From contig VGWX01000016.1 of the NCBI GenBank assembly GCA_016873615.1, positions 1 to 39,491 of the forward strand: a stretch of 39,491 nucleotides of DNA, read 5' to 3'. Each line of letters opens with the position of its first letter. Position 1 is the first letter of the stretch. The notes below the pieces were generated by a model, which saw only the letters and a list, made by a program, of their open reading frames with translations, did not search any database and was not told where the DNA came from. This DNA comes from Nitrospira sp. GTDB lineage: Bacteria; Nitrospirota; Thermodesulfovibrionia; Thermodesulfovibrionales; SM23-35. Positions 6,979 to 17,334 of this stretch are shown piece after piece. The position numbers and the translations under genes were made by a program.

Positions 6979-9648
6979 ATGGCAAAGAAGGCAGTCAAAA
7001 AATATGTTTACTATTTCGGTGGTGGAAAGGCTGACGGAAGAGGAAATATGAAAGACCTTCTCGGCGGTAAAGGCGCCGGTCTCGCAGAAATGACCAATTT
7101 GAAGATCCCTGTGCCTGCCGGTTTTAGTATCACGACAGAAGGATGTAATGAATATTTCAAGGCCGGGAAGAAATACCCGCCCGGTATGTGGGAACAGGTT
7201 ATAGAAAACTTAAAGAAAGTTGAAAAGGCGATGGGGACGAAACTTGGCGATTCTGTTAATCCCCTTCTGGTTTCTGTACGATCCGGAGCAAAGTTTTCAA
7301 TGCCCGGCATGATGGACACGGTGTTAAACCTCGGGCTGAATGACACAACAATAAATGCGCTGATAAAAAAGACAGGTAATGAACGGTTTGTATACGACGC
7401 TTACAGAAGGCTTATCACGATGTTTGGAAGCATTGTAATGGGGATTGACAGGCAGAGGTTCGAAAAAGCACTGGAGGAAATGAAAGAAAAAAAGGACGTT
7501 CGTCTTGATACAGACCTTACAGCTGAAGACCTCAGGAATCTTGTTGGAGAATTTAAGATTATTTATAAAAGAAATACCGGAGAAGAGTTCCCCGTTGACC
7601 CGCTTGAACAGCTTAAAAAGGCGATTAATGCCGTATTTGGTTCATGGTTTGGGGACAGGGCAGTGAAATACAGGAAATTGAACGATATCCCGGACAATCT
7701 CGGAACTGCCTGCAATATTCAATCAATGGTCTTTGGAAACCTGGGTGATAATTCCGGAACAGGCGTCGGTTTTACAAGAGATCCCTCTACCGGTCAGAAG
7801 AAATTTTTTGCTGAATGTCTTATCAATGCACAGGGTGAAGATGTTGTTGCAGGAATCAGGACTCCTTTGAGGATAGAAGAACTCAGGAAACGTCTTCCGA
7901 AAGCTTACAAAGAACTTTATGTCATATACAAAAAACTCGAAAAACACTATAAAGATATGCTGGACATAGAATTCACTGTCCAGGAAGGCAAACTATACAT
8001 GCTTCAAACCAGGGTAGGGAAAAGGACTGCTGCTGCTGCCCTCAGGATAGCCATTGATATGGTCAAGGAGAAGTTAATAGACAAAAAGACAGCAATATTA
8101 AGAATCGACCCCCAGCAGCTTGACCAACTGCTTCATCCCATGATAGACCCGAAATCTCAGGTAAAGATCATTGCAAAGGGTCTTCCTGCATCGCCCGGCG
8201 CTGCGGTAGGGAAGGTAGTATTGACGGCAGAGGACGCAGAGAGGGCAGCTGATAAAGGAGAAAAGGTTATTCTTGTCAGGGCAGAAACATCACCTGAAGA
8301 TATCGGTGGAATGAATGCTGCTCAGGGAATTCTGACTGCAAGGGGAGGCATGACATCTCATGCAGCTGTTGTTGCAAGAGGAATGGGAAAATGCTGTGTT
8401 GCCGGTTGTGGCGCAATAAATGTAAATGAAGTACAGAAGTATTTTACCGTAAATGACCTTGTTGTAAAGGAAGGTGAATATATAACGCTCAATGGCACAA
8501 CAGGAGAGGTAATGCTTGGACAGGCGCCTTTAGTAACTCCTGAACTGACAGGTGATTTCGGCATATTTATGAAATGGGTTGATGAATACCGTAAACTTGG
8601 CGTAAGGACAAATGCCGATACCTCCCATGATTCAGAGGTTGCAAGGAAGTTCGGTGCAGAAGGAATCGGGCTCTGCAGGACAGAACATATGTTTTTTGCG
8701 CCCGAAAGAATCAGCGCTGTCAGAGAGATGATTCTTGCAGATGACACTGAGGGAAGGAAAAAGGCGTTGGTAAAACTCCTTCCAATGCAGAAGAGCGATT
8801 TCATTGAAATTTTCAGGGTTATGAAAGGTCTTCCTGTAACCATTCGTCTTCTTGATCCGCCTTTGCATGAATTCCTCCCCCATGCAGAGGAAGATATACG
8901 GGCGCTGGCGGCTTCTACGGAAGTTCCTGTTGAAAAATTAAAGGCAAGAAACAAGGCATTGGAGGAGTTTAATCCAATGCTCGGGCACAGGGGCTGCAGG
9001 CTCGGCGTGACATATCCTGAAATATATGAGATGCAGGTCAGGGCAATCATGGAGGCAGCATGTGAGCTTTCGAAACAGAAAATTAAGATAATACCTGAAA
9101 TAATGATACCTCTGATCGGGCATGTCAATGAGCTCAGGATGATGAGGGAGCTTACTGTTAAGACAGCAGATGAGGTTCAGAAACGCTATAATACTAAGGT
9201 CAGCTATACTGTCGGCACAATGATAGAGCTTCCAAGGGCTGCCATAACAGCAGACGAGATAGCAGCCTATGCAGATTTTTATTCCTTTGGAACAAATGAC
9301 CTAACACAAACCGCATTCGGTCTTTCAAGAGATGATGCCGGGAGATTCCTCCCTTACTATATTGAAAAGGGGATACTTGAAAATGATCCGTTCGTAACCC
9401 TTGACCAGAAAGGCATAGGCGTCCTCATGAAGATAGGTGTGGAAAAGGGCAGGAAAGTAAAAAAGCACATGAAAATGGGGATCTGCGGTGAACATGGAGG
9501 TGATCCGCAATCTGTTGAGTTCTGCCATAAGATTGGCCTGGACTATGTGAGCTGTTCGCCATACAGGGTTCCTATAGCCAGACTTGCAGCAGCACAGTCT
9601 TCGCTCAAGGAAAAATCAAAGAAAGATTTAAGCAGAACGACTGTATAG
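6979..9648 (+). CDS. ppdK: Pyruvate, phosphate dikinase
   Basis: PPDK interconverts pyruvate, ATP and Pi with PEP, AMP and PPi. In anaerobes it can run in either the glycolytic or the gluconeogenic direction. The 889-residue length is typical. The N-terminal nucleotide-binding half starts with FGGGKADG and LLGGKGAGLAEM and includes SVRSGAKFSMPGMMDTVLNLG. The swivelling phosphohistidine domain has GGMTSHAAVVARGMG with the catalytic histidine near residue 461. The C-terminal PEP/pyruvate barrel includes GLCRTEHMFF and the catalytic cysteine in CGEHGGDP near residue 836. GGAGGG precedes the ATG. It appears to be transcribed alone. Identification is firm. Confidence 0.97.
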   Translation: MAKKAVKKYVYYFGGGKADGRGNMKDLLGGKGAGLAEMTNLKIPVPAGFSITTEGCNEYFKAGKKYPPGMWEQVIENLKKVEKAMGTKLGDSVNPLLVSVRSGAKFSMPGMMDTVLNLGLNDTTINALIKKTGNERFVYDAYRRLITMFGSIVMGIDRQRFEKALEEMKEKKDVRLDTDLTAEDLRNLVGEFKIIYKRNTGEEFPVDPLEQLKKAINAVFGSWFGDRAVKYRKLNDIPDNLGTACNIQSMVFGNLGDNSGTGVGFTRDPSTGQKKFFAECLINAQGEDVVAGIRTPLRIEELRKRLPKAYKELYVIYKKLEKHYKDMLDIEFTVQEGKLYMLQTRVGKRTAAAALRIAIDMVKEKLIDKKTAILRIDPQQLDQLLHPMIDPKSQVKIIAKGLPASPGAAVGKVVLTAEDAERAADKGEKVILVRAETSPEDIGGMNAAQGILTARGGMTSHAAVVARGMGKCCVAGCGAINVNEVQKYFTVNDLVVKEGEYITLNGTTGEVMLGQAPLVTPELTGDFGIFMKWVDEYRKLGVRTNADTSHDSEVARKFGAEGIGLCRTEHMFFAPERISAVREMILADDTEGRKKALVKLLPMQKSDFIEIFRVMKGLPVTIRLLDPPLHEFLPHAEEDIRALAASTEVPVEKLKARNKALEEFNPMLGHRGCRLGVTYPEIYEMQVRAIMEAACELSKQKIKIIPEIMIPLIGHVNELRMMRELTVKTADEVQKRYNTKVSYTVGTMIELPRAAITADEIAAYADFYSFGTNDLTQTAFGLSRDDAGRFLPYYIEKGILENDPFVTLDQKGIGVLMKIGVEKGRKVKKHMKMGICGEHGGDPQSVEFCHKIGLDYVSCSPYRVPIARLAAAQSSLKEKSKKDLSRTTV

Positions 9649-9721
9649 AAATTCCTCCATCATTTAATAGAGGATAAAGCTGGTACAGAATCCATAAGCA
9701 TTCTTGAATTCATCGATAATC

Positions 9722-9751
9722 TTTACAGAATAAAGGATTATATGGTATTAT
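9722..9751 (+). promoter_or_regulatory. Putative promoter of rpsO-pnp
   Basis: TTTACA at 9722-9727 and TATTAT at 9746-9751 are 18 bases apart. The ribosome binding site and ATG of rpsO lie just downstream at 9771-9786, giving a short leader. Confidence 0.35.
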
Positions 9752-9785
9752 AAAACTTACGCAAATTTTGAAAGGTGGTGAATGG

Positions 9786-10055
9786 ATGGCGATTGACAAA
9801 TCAAAAAAACAGACTATCATAAATGACTACAGGACTCATGACAGCGATACAGGTTCACCTGAGGTTCAGATAGCTCTGTTAAGCACAAGGATTAATTATC
9901 TTACCGAACACTTCAAGGCTCATAAAAAAGATCATCACTCCAGGAGAGGCCTTCTAAAGCTTGTCAGTCAAAGAAGAACATTGCTCGATTACCTTAAAAC
10001 TTCCGATAAGGGGCGTTACGAAAAAGTTATAGAACGTCTGGAAATCAGGAAATAA
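9786..10055 (+). CDS. rpsO: 30S ribosomal protein S15
   Basis: S15 binds the central domain of 16S rRNA early in small-subunit assembly. The 89 residues are the standard length, with family landmarks [40 protein letters not shown] and LLDYL. I chose the ATG at 9786 (MAIDKSKKQ) because AAAGGTGGTG at 9771-9780 is its ribosome binding site; an ATG six codons earlier would lie upstream of that site. The TAA stop shares its last base with the pnp start codon, so the classic rpsO-pnp operon is preserved and translationally coupled. Confidence 0.97.
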   Translation: MAIDKSKKQTIINDYRTHDSDTGSPEVQIALLSTRINYLTEHFKAHKKDHHSRRGLLKLVSQRRTLLDYLKTSDKGRYEKVIERLEIRK

Positions 10056-12148
10056 TGAAGAAGGTCGAAATTGAAATCCGTGGTAAAAAGCTTACCTTAG
10101 AGACAGGCAAAATAGCAAAGCAGGCTGATGGAGCAGTTGTTGCACAGTTCGGTGATACAGTTGTTCTTGCTACGGCGGTTGCAGACAAGAATCCAAGGGA
10201 AGGTTTGGATTTTTTCCCGCTCACAGTAGACTATCAGGAGAAGGCATATTCTGCCGGTAAAATCCCGGGAGGGTTTTTTAAGAGAGAAGGCAGGCCAAGC
10301 GAGAAGGAAATTTTAACCTCGCGTCTGATAGATAGACCAATAAGGCCACTTTTCCCCAAAGGGTTTTACTGCGAGACGCAATGCATTGTGAATGTGCTAT
10401 CTTATGGCGACGAAAACATCGCTGATATACTCGGCATAATCAGTATGTCAGCCGCCCTTACAATATCCAACATACCTTTTAAAGCCCCGATTGCCGCAGT
10501 CAGAATCGGGAGAATTGCCGGCTCTTTTGTTATTAATCCTGACCTCAGAGAGGTTGTGGAATGCGATATGAATCTTATTGTTGCAGGCACTGAAGATGCT
10601 GTAGTTATGGTCGAGGGCGAAGCCCAGGAAATATCAGAGACTGATCTCCTTGAAGCCCTTGATGTAGCTCACCAAGAAATAAAACGTATATGTGCCGTAC
10701 AAAATGAATTAAGGACTCTTGCAGGCAATGAAAAAAGGCCGGTAACAGCGCCTGTTATAGATGAAGCGCTGAAGAATGTAATTGCTGAAAATGCATTGAA
10801 AAAAATAGAAGCTGCCATTACCATATCTGATAAATTGAGGAGGCAGAATACCCTTGATGAAGTACTCAAAGAGTTAATTGAGAAGGTAAATACAGGCGAA
10901 GAGGACAGGAAAATGGATATCATTAACATATTCAATGATATCGAGAAAAATCTTGTGAGAGACATGATTCTCAACGAAAACAAAAGGGCAGACGGAAGAG
11001 CCCCTGATGAGATAAGGCAGATCAGTTCCGAGATTGGCATTCTTCCAAGGACTCATGGCTCGGCGCTCTTTATAAGGGGCGAGACGCAGTGTCTTACAGT
11101 TGTTACCCTTGGCACTTCGGAAGATGAACAAAGGATAGATTCGCTTGACGGAGAGTCTTTCAAGACCTTTATGCTTCATTATAATTTTCCGCCTTTCAGT
11201 GTAGGAGAGGTAAAACCTTTAAGATCGCCGGGCAGACGCGAGATAGGGCATGGTATGCTTGCCGAGAGAGCATTGAAGGCTGTTATACCACCCAAATCGG
11301 CATTCCCGTACACAATACGAATAGTTTCGGACATCCTGGAATCCAACGGGTCGTCTTCAATGGCAACAGTCTGCGGAGGCTCCCTTGCATTAATGGATGC
11401 AGGTGCGCCTATTAAATCTCATGTTGCAGGCATTGCAATGGGCCTTATAAAGGAAAACGAAAAGGTTGTTGTTCTGACGGATATCCTTGGGCTTGAAGAT
11501 CACCTTGGTGATATGGATTTTAAGGTTACCGGAACAGAAAAGGGCGTCACCGCATTCCAGCTTGATACAAAGATCGGCGGCATATCACGCGAGATTATGG
11601 AAAATGCCCTTGAGCGGGCGCGTAAGGGGAGACTTCATATCCTCGATAAAATGAAGGAGACGATAAGTTTGCCGCACGAAAATCTTGCCACTTATGCTCC
11701 TAGGATCTACACGATGCAGATAAGGCAGGAAAAGATACGTGATGTCATAGGGTCCGGCGGGAAGGTTATACGCGGCATAGTGGAACAGACAGGCGTAAAA
11801 ATAGATATAGAAGATAGCGGTCTTATCAATATAGCCTCTCCTGACGGAGAGGCTGCAAAAAAGGCTATTGATATAATAAACAGCATTATAGCAGAGGCTG
11901 AACTCGGCAAGATATACCTTGGAAAAGTTAAAAGAATCCTTGATTTTGGCGCATTTGTGGAAATATTTCAGGGAACGGAAGGATTGTTGCATATATCTCA
12001 GATATCAGAAAAAAGAATTGATAAGGTGACAGACGAGCTTCGTGAAGGTGAGGATGTGCTTGTGAAGGTGATAGAAATAGACAAGATGGGCAGGATACGC
12101 TTATCCAGGAAAGAAGCGTTAAGAGAAAAAGAAACAGAAAAAAAGTAA
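10055..12148 (+). CDS. pnp: Polyribonucleotide nucleotidyltransferase (PNPase)
   Basis: PNPase is the 3'-to-5' phosphorolytic exoribonuclease of mRNA turnover and forms a trimer. The 697-residue protein has the full domain set. First come an RNase PH-like domain (from about residue 10, with GKIPGGFFKREGRPSEKE) and an all-helical linker. The second, catalytic RNase PH domain follows (RADGR near residue 309, then RREIGHGMLAERAL and later GLEDHLGDMDFKVTGTEKG). A KH domain (VIGSGGKVIRGI, about residues 562-573) and an S1 domain (LGKVKRILDFGAFVEI onwards, about residues 620-690) complete it. The ATG overlaps the rpsO stop by one base. A hairpin with a T-run follows the stop codon. Confidence 0.97.
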   Translation: MKKVEIEIRGKKLTLETGKIAKQADGAVVAQFGDTVVLATAVADKNPREGLDFFPLTVDYQEKAYSAGKIPGGFFKREGRPSEKEILTSRLIDRPIRPLFPKGFYCETQCIVNVLSYGDENIADILGIISMSAALTISNIPFKAPIAAVRIGRIAGSFVINPDLREVVECDMNLIVAGTEDAVVMVEGEAQEISETDLLEALDVAHQEIKRICAVQNELRTLAGNEKRPVTAPVIDEALKNVIAENALKKIEAAITISDKLRRQNTLDEVLKELIEKVNTGEEDRKMDIINIFNDIEKNLVRDMILNENKRADGRAPDEIRQISSEIGILPRTHGSALFIRGETQCLTVVTLGTSEDEQRIDSLDGESFKTFMLHYNFPPFSVGEVKPLRSPGRREIGHGMLAERALKAVIPPKSAFPYTIRIVSDILESNGSSSMATVCGGSLALMDAGAPIKSHVAGIAMGLIKENEKVVVLTDILGLEDHLGDMDFKVTGTEKGVTAFQLDTKIGGISREIMENALERARKGRLHILDKMKETISLPHENLATYAPRIYTMQIRQEKIRDVIGSGGKVIRGIVEQTGVKIDIEDSGLINIASPDGEAAKKAIDIINSIIAEAELGKIYLGKVKRILDFGAFVEIFQGTEGLLHISQISEKRIDKVTDELREGEDVLVKVIEIDKMGRIRLSRKEALREKETEKK

Positions 12149-12173
12149 CAGCGTATTGCAATAAAAGGGAAGG

Positions 12174-12203
12174 GGGGATAGATGGCATATTTATCCCCTT
12201 TTT
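12174..12203 (+). terminator. Terminator-like hairpin after pnp
   Basis: GGGGATA (12174-12180) pairs with TATCCCC (12192-12198), and the arms can extend through G-U pairs. Five T residues follow directly (12199-12203). The hairpin lies between pnp and the M16 peptidase gene, only 11 bases before that gene's start, so it may end or attenuate transcription from rpsO-pnp. Confidence 0.6.
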
Positions 12204-12214
12204 GATTTTCGGTT

Positions 12215-13462
12215 ATGTTTAGAAAAGAACATCTCATAAATGGTCTTCCGGTAGTTATGGAGCCGATCAGAAATATGCGTTCTGTTGTCATAGGCATATG
12301 GGTAAAGGTTGGCTCAAGGAATGAGCCGCCTGAAAAGAACGGCATATCACATTTTCTTGAACACATGTTTTTTAAGGGGACTAAGAAGAGGAGCGCAAAG
12401 GATATTGCTTTTGAGATGGATTCTCTCGGAGGAGAACTTAATGCATTTACTTCGCGTGAAAACACTACTTTTTACGTCAAAGTCCTTGATGAATTCCTTG
12501 AAAAGGGGCTTGAACTCTTGTCGGATATTTTCCTTAATTCAACTTTTCCGGAAGAAGATATAGGAAAAGAGAAGAAGATAATCAAAGAAGAAATAAAGAT
12601 GGTCGAAGATATACCGGATGACTATATTCACGACCTCTCAAACCAGACGATCTGGGGGAACTCCGGTCTCGGACAGCCTGTTCTCGGGCGCAGGGATACA
12701 ATAAAACTGTTCTCAAAAGATGATCTTATATCACATATAAGAAAATATTACGGGACTAAGGATATTGTTGTATCCTGTGCAGGAAACTTTGAAACTGAAC
12801 ATCTCCTTTCGCTTCTCAATAAGAATCTCGGCCACTTGCGCAGAGGTTCAGAGCCCTGGAGAGGGGCGCCGCCGGATTTTGCAAATAAAGTCGAGGTATT
12901 CAGCAAACAACTTTCCGAGGCTCATATATGTTTAGGTATAAAGGGGATGCCACAGGCGAGTGACGAACGATACAGTCTTTTTACCATCAATACTATTTTG
13001 GGTGCAGGGGTAAGCTCTCGGCTCTTTCAGGAGATAAGAGAAAAGAGGGGCCTTGCATATTCGATCTATTCATTTATTGCATCATATATTGACACCGGGG
13101 TTTGGGGTGTTTATGCCGGGGTGAGCAGGAAAAAGGTTAGGGAAGTAATAGAATTGATCCTTGCAGAAATATATAATTTAAAGGATACCGTCAATGAAAC
13201 AGAACTTCAGCGGGCAAAGAATCAGCTAAAAGGCAATATAATTCTCGGCCTTGAATCTACAAGCAGCCGGATGAATAATATCGCGCGCCAGGAAATATAT
13301 TACGGCAAATATTATTCTCCCAGGGAAATTATGAATGAAATAGATTCAATAACGGTAAGGCAGATTAAAGAACTTACTGAACAGCTTGTTCAAAAAGAGT
13401 GTTTTTCTCTTACAATTTATGGCCCGGTGGTAGCGGATGATTTGAAAGGGATACTTAATTAA
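12215..13462 (+). CDS. M16-family zinc peptidase (processing-peptidase-like)
   Basis: This 415-residue protein belongs to the single-module, YmxG/PqqL-related branch of M16. The inverted zinc motif HxxEH is intact as His46-Phe-Leu-Glu49-His50 in SHFLEHMFFKGT, and the third zinc ligand is expected in the KEEIKMVED region near residue 125. The C-terminal half carries the RGLAYSIYSF segment typical of the family's substrate-clamping lobe. There is no signal peptide. Genes of this type commonly follow pnp in bacteria, so the neighbourhood supports the call. No good ribosome binding site precedes the ATG. The physiological substrate of these bacterial homologues is generally not established. Confidence 0.9.
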   Translation: MFRKEHLINGLPVVMEPIRNMRSVVIGIWVKVGSRNEPPEKNGISHFLEHMFFKGTKKRSAKDIAFEMDSLGGELNAFTSRENTTFYVKVLDEFLEKGLELLSDIFLNSTFPEEDIGKEKKIIKEEIKMVEDIPDDYIHDLSNQTIWGNSGLGQPVLGRRDTIKLFSKDDLISHIRKYYGTKDIVVSCAGNFETEHLLSLLNKNLGHLRRGSEPWRGAPPDFANKVEVFSKQLSEAHICLGIKGMPQASDERYSLFTINTILGAGVSSRLFQEIREKRGLAYSIYSFIASYIDTGVWGVYAGVSRKKVREVIELILAEIYNLKDTVNETELQRAKNQLKGNIILGLESTSSRMNNIARQEIYYGKYYSPREIMNEIDSITVRQIKELTEQLVQKECFSLTIYGPVVADDLKGILN

Positions 13463-13518
13463 GATTATTCCCTGAATTTAACAACTTCTTATGATATATT
13501 AAAACAAAGGAGGCAATC

Positions 13519-13686
13519 ATGCCGGTATATGAATATGCATGCAAAGCATGCCTGAAAGATTTTACTGTTTTCTTGTCTCTGAAGGAATTTGAGACAAATC
13601 CAAAGATCAGATGCACTCATTGCCAGAGCGATAATATAACAAAGAAACTCGGCTCTTTTTTTACGAAAACAAGTAAAAAATCCTGA
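13519..13686 (+). CDS. Small FmdB-family zinc ribbon protein
   Basis: This 55-residue protein starts MPVYEYACKACLKDF and has the putative regulatory zinc ribbon of the FmdB family: CKAC near residues 8-11 and CTHC near residues 32-35, about 20 residues apart. The tail ends in a lysine/serine-rich stretch. A strong AAAGGAGGC ribosome binding site lies six bases before the ATG. The function of FmdB-like proteins is mostly unknown; the name comes from a gene near formamidase, and regulation by that protein is only proposed. It lies 56 bp after the M16 gene, on the same strand. Confidence 0.85.
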   Translation: MPVYEYACKACLKDFTVFLSLKEFETNPKIRCTHCQSDNITKKLGSFFTKTSKKS

Positions 13687-13711
13687 AAATGAATAATTTT
13701 GAATGAATTAG

Positions 13712-13735
13712 ATGAGAAATGGTTCAGGGTCTCAT
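13712..13735. terminator. Weak hairpin between convergent genes
   Basis: ATGAGA (13712-13717) and TCTCAT (13730-13735) form a six-base stem with a 12-base loop between the FmdB gene and the response-regulator gene, which converge here. No T-run follows on either side, so terminator function is doubtful. Confidence 0.25.
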
Positions 13736-13742
13736 GCCAATA

Positions 13743-14126
13743 TCAGGATAAATTTATATTTAAAAGCTCGCTGACCTTCCTGATAATTTCGTTGATATTG
13801 AAAGGCTTAGTGACGTAAAAATCCGCTCCCATACCCACAGCCTTCTGTTTGTCCAGTTCCTGTCCTTTTGCAGTAAGCATAATAATATAAATATTTTTCA
13901 TATCGAGATCGTTCTTAAGAATATTGCAAACCTCGAATCCGTTCATCTTGGGCATCATCACATCAAGAAAAACAATATCAGGTTTTTCGCTCTTAACTTT
14001 ATCAATAGCAACAATTCCGTTATCAGCTACGAACAATTTGACCCCTTTTTCCTCAAAAGGTTCCAATATCTGTTTCAAAAGGTTTCTAATAAGAAAGTCA
14101 TCATCAACAATCAATATTTTCGGCAT
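13743..14126 (-). CDS. Single-domain response regulator (CheY-like)
   Basis: This 127-residue receiver domain has no output domain. The acidic pocket is Asp8-Asp9-Asp10 in ILIVDDDFLIR, the phospho-acceptor is Asp55 in FLDVMMPKMNG, and the conserved Thr85 and Lys107 (LTAKG and VTKPF) are present. It follows the histidine kinase gene by five bases and has AGGAG upstream, so it is the likely phosphate acceptor. With no DNA-binding or enzymatic domain it must act by protein contact or relay phosphate onward. Confidence 0.93.
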   Translation of the reverse strand: MPKILIVDDDFLIRNLLKQILEPFEEKGVKLFVADNGIVAIDKVKSEKPDIVFLDVMMPKMNGFEVCNILKNDLDMKNIYIIMLTAKGQELDKQKAVGMGADFYVTKPFNINEIIRKVSELLNINLS

Positions 14127-14131
14127 ATGTT

Positions 14132-16039
14132 TTATTTCTCCTGTGATGATTGCTCAGAAAGTGAATGAATATAGGTTTTCTCCAATGTGACATTATCTTT
14201 TAAAATAACAGGAAGACTAAAGGTAAATATACTCCCTTTTCCCAGTTCGCTATCAACCCAGATTTTTCCGCCATGAAATTCCACGATCTGCTTGCAGATA
14301 GAGAGACCAAGTCCTGTTCCAGTGGGTTTTTCCGTCAGGGTATCTCCCGCCTGTCTGAATTTTTCGAAAACCTTCATATTATCAGCATCAGATATGCCGA
14401 TACCTGTATCGATTATGCTTACCAGAATCTCATGTGCAGTTCTCTTAACTCTGCAGGTTACAAACCCTTTGTCTGTAAACTTCACGGAATTCGACAGGAG
14501 ATTGATCACAACCTGTATTAACCTGTCTTTATCACCAATAATTTCCGGCAATCCTTCTTCAATAACCTTTATAAATTCAAGTTTTTTCTGTTCAAATAAG
14601 GCAGATGTTGCACTCAATGCGCGATCGATGATATCAGATATATGAATTTTTTCCGTCTTCCATTCGACTTTTCCTGCCTCCAGCTTGGATATATCAAGCA
14701 CGTCATTGATCAATGCAGTCAATCTCTCGCCTTCGGATAAGATAATTTCGAGGTTGTCCTTTACTCGTTTTATAGCCTTTTCAGTCTTTCTGTGTGAATT
14801 CGTCTCAAACTGAGGGAATATGTCTTCCTCAAGTTTTTTCTTTATTATCTCCGTGAAGCCTCGCACTGAAGTCAGAGGAGTCCTCAGTTCATGTGATACC
14901 GTTGAAATAAAATCAGTCTTCATACGGTCAACTTCCTTTTCTGATGTTATATCCCTAACAAGGATAACAGAACCGACCCCCTTATCATCCGACTGAAAAG
15001 AATCCTTATGTATGCCTGTTGTGACTGCTTTCCCAACCCTGTTACCCGCAAGTCCAATTTCCGTTGTAAATATCTCATTTGTAAATTGTCTCGTTTTCTC
15101 GACAAGCTCTGCCAATACAGGATCAAATATGTCTTTGCAGTTCTTTCCGATCATATCGGTTTCCCTGAGCGCAAACATGGATGAAAGTGCAGGATTGACA
15201 TGGGTAATTGTGCCATCGATATCAGTAACAAGAAGACCGTCTGCCATATTGTCTATGACAGCCGTAAGATAGGCGAGGGTGTTCTGCAGTTCAACTATTG
15301 CGTCATTTAGTGCCTGCTCATACCTGTCAAAAACTTCATGCAGGTCTGTAGCCATCGATTTCATTGTGGTTGCGAGAAGACCTATCTCATCGTTAGATCT
15401 GATATCAACTGCAGATGAAAAGTCATGAGAGGCAAGTTTCTTAGAGTATTCTGTGAGTTTATTCAAAGGCTGTGAAATTTTATTGACGAAGATATATGCC
15501 ATTGAAATGCTTATCAGAAAGATTATAAGGAGAAGGTAGAGCTGTCTGATCATTGCAGACTGCATCTGTGACATGATAATCCCCTTATCCATTCCGACAT
15601 GAACAAACCCTATCGCTCCTTCTAATATCGGGGCGGATATATCTATAAAGTCTCCCTTCCCTTCGATATGTACATCATGAATATTCTCTGCGATTTTCAT
15701 TTTTTCGCTCTTAATGTTCATTATCTCATGGGGGATGCTGGGTATAAAGGTATGTGATATGATTTCGCCCTGGGCATCAACAACAAAGACGTAGGAAACG
15801 CCGACTATTTCAAGAAACTGGTCTATCATTGCCTGAACGGTTGATGCGTCTCTGTTTAGCAATGTTTCAACGCTTGAGCCCGCTATGCTTTTTGCAATAA
15901 CCGTCCCTTTACTTTTATATTCCTCTGTGAGATCATTATAGATGTTCCAGCCTGAAGAGATGGCAATCGTAAGCGCTATGACTCCAAAGAGAACGATAAT
16001 GATGAAAAGGGTCTTCTTAAAAAGTTTCGACATGATCAT
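14132..16039 (-). CDS. Membrane sensor histidine kinase with periplasmic domain, HAMP and PAS
   Basis: This kinase has about 635 residues. An N-terminal membrane helix is followed by a periplasmic sensor region of roughly 120 residues, a second membrane helix ([19 protein letters not shown]), HAMP, a short coiled coil, PAS ([19 protein letters not shown]), HisKA and the HATPase. The phospho-accepting histidine is about residue 383 in SHELRTPL. The N box is [11 protein letters not shown], with DTGIGI and GTGLGLSIC as G boxes. I start it at 16039: the ATG overlaps the upstream stop as ATGA and has AGGTGG five bases before it. An upstream ATG at 16057 lies inside the previous gene. It is coupled to the binding-protein gene and so probably senses through it. 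Confidence 0.92.
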   Translation of the reverse strand: MIMSKLFKKTLFIIIVLFGVIALTIAISSGWNIYNDLTEEYKSKGTVIAKSIAGSSVETLLNRDASTVQAMIDQFLEIVGVSYVFVVDAQGEIISHTFIPSIPHEIMNIKSEKMKIAENIHDVHIEGKGDFIDISAPILEGAIGFVHVGMDKGIIMSQMQSAMIRQLYLLLIIFLISISMAYIFVNKISQPLNKLTEYSKKLASHDFSSAVDIRSNDEIGLLATTMKSMATDLHEVFDRYEQALNDAIVELQNTLAYLTAVIDNMADGLLVTDIDGTITHVNPALSSMFALRETDMIGKNCKDIFDPVLAELVEKTRQFTNEIFTTEIGLAGNRVGKAVTTGIHKDSFQSDDKGVGSVILVRDITSEKEVDRMKTDFISTVSHELRTPLTSVRGFTEIIKKKLEEDIFPQFETNSHRKTEKAIKRVKDNLEIILSEGERLTALINDVLDISKLEAGKVEWKTEKIHISDIIDRALSATSALFEQKKLEFIKVIEEGLPEIIGDKDRLIQVVINLLSNSVKFTDKGFVTCRVKRTAHEILVSIIDTGIGISDADNMKVFEKFRQAGDTLTEKPTGTGLGLSICKQIVEFHGGKIWVDSELGKGSIFTFSLPVILKDNVTLEKTYIHSLSEQSSQEK

Positions 16040-17334
16040 AATCGCCACCTGTTCCATTCTTTAATAGGAACAAATCTTCCTTTTTCATATGTAGTGAAAT
16101 AGACCGTATTCAAGCCTTGATGTTTGTTTGGGCCGAATGAAACTTTTTCATCGATGCCGATATCAAGATTTTTAATATTTTCAACACTCTCTTTGATACG
16201 GAGTTTTCCAGGGTTATTCCCCATCTTCCTGAGGATTTCGACAAGGACTTTTGCATTTAAAAACCCCTCAAAACTGACAAAGCTGTATCGTAAAGGTCTG
16301 TAGCCATCTTCCATGAGACCATGAGGAGGCATTGGATTATATTTATCCATTAATTCTCTATACTCTCTGACAGCCTTAAGAGATGTATCTTCATAACTTG
16401 GGACAACCTGTGAATTTATCAGGTTGTACGTGTAATCTTTCCTATTTTCATTGCCGGACTGCAGAAGAAGGTTGATCATGAACTCGCTTCCCACAAAGGA
16501 TACATTTGCGATCGGGACATCCCATCCCGCATCCCTTGCATCCCGGATAAATGCAGCACATGCAGCATACGCGCCAATCGATATGACTGCATTAGCGCCT
16601 GACTTCATGAGGATATCAACTTGCTTTTTCATGCTCTCTGAATATTTTGTTCCGCGTTTGTATGTTGCCTCGCCAACGATATTGAGACCGTACTTTGCCA
16701 GTGTCATCCTTACACCGTTCCATCCACTTCTTCCGTAGGCATCTATCTGATAGAATACGGCAATCTTCTTTCTGCCTATACCCACTAAATGATTGACTAA
16801 GCCCTCAGCTTCCTGATGGTAGGAAGTCCGCAAATTGAATACAAACTCGTCGTAAGGAGGTTGTCTGTGAGGTTGGGCGCCGGTAAAGGGGAAAAACAGC
16901 AGCACATGTTTCTCACTGTGTCTTTTCAGGAGGGGCAGCATTCTTGTAACCGTTGGGGTGCCGACATAATCGAAAAGGAGAAAGACGTCATCCTTTTCAA
17001 TCAGACGGACAGTATTTTCAAAACAAGGAATAGGGGAATATCCATCATCATATGCCTTTATTATTATTTTTTTACCGTTAATGCCCCCTGAATTATTTAT
17101 ATGCTGAATATAGGCCATGGAGCCTCTGTAAAGCTCGGTTCCAAGGCCTCCTGTCGGTCCTTTGAAAGCTGCAGACATGCCGATATTTATACCATCAGCA
17201 TTTGTTTTTCCAGAAAGGAGAAATATGAAGGAGATACAAAGACAGGACATTAGAAAATAGTATTTTTTTGCCTGTAGACTCAAAAACAAAAACCTTTTCA
17301 TAAAGTTTATAGTTAATTTAAAAGACTGATTCAT
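16036..17334 (-). CDS. LivJ-like periplasmic binding protein (type 1 fold, Peripla_BP_6)
   Basis: This 432-residue exported protein resembles branched-chain amino-acid/amide ABC binding proteins. The mature part begins near [23 protein letters not shown], the usual first strand and ligand loop, followed by [11 protein letters not shown] and the repeated Rossmann-like lobes. The signal region is long, with a hydrophobic core at about residues 26-42 and probable cleavage near TNA-D; an internal ATG at 17301 is an alternative start. The gene directly abuts tusA (no gap) and overlaps the kinase gene by four bases. There are no permease or ATPase genes nearby. That supports a sensory role as the ligand-binding partner of the kinase rather than transport; the ligand is unknown. 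Confidence 0.87.
   Translation of the reverse strand: MNQSFKLTINFMKRFLFLSLQAKKYYFLMSCLCISFIFLLSGKTNADGINIGMSAAFKGPTGGLGTELYRGSMAYIQHINNSGGINGKKIIIKAYDDGYSPIPCFENTVRLIEKDDVFLLFDYVGTPTVTRMLPLLKRHSEKHVLLFFPFTGAQPHRQPPYDEFVFNLRTSYHQEAEGLVNHLVGIGRKKIAVFYQIDAYGRSGWNGVRMTLAKYGLNIVGEATYKRGTKYSESMKKQVDILMKSGANAVISIGAYAACAAFIRDARDAGWDVPIANVSFVGSEFMINLLLQSGNENRKDYTYNLINSQVVPSYEDTSLKAVREYRELMDKYNPMPPHGLMEDGYRPLRYSFVSFEGFLNAKVLVEILRKMGNNPGKLRIKESVENIKNLDIGIDEKVSFGPNKHQGLNTVYFTTYEKGRFVPIKEWNRWRL

Noticed and set aside
8358-9128. Long minus-strand open frame (256 residues) inside ppdK
   Set aside because: It is antisense to a firmly identified gene, and its composition follows from the sense codons.
11585-11992. 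Minus-strand open frames inside pnp
   Set aside because: They are shadows of the well-supported PNPase KH/S1 coding region.
16040-16057. Earlier ATG for the histidine kinase at 16057
   Set aside because: It lies inside the upstream binding-protein gene without a ribosome binding site, whereas 16039 has AGGTGG and an ATGA overlap.
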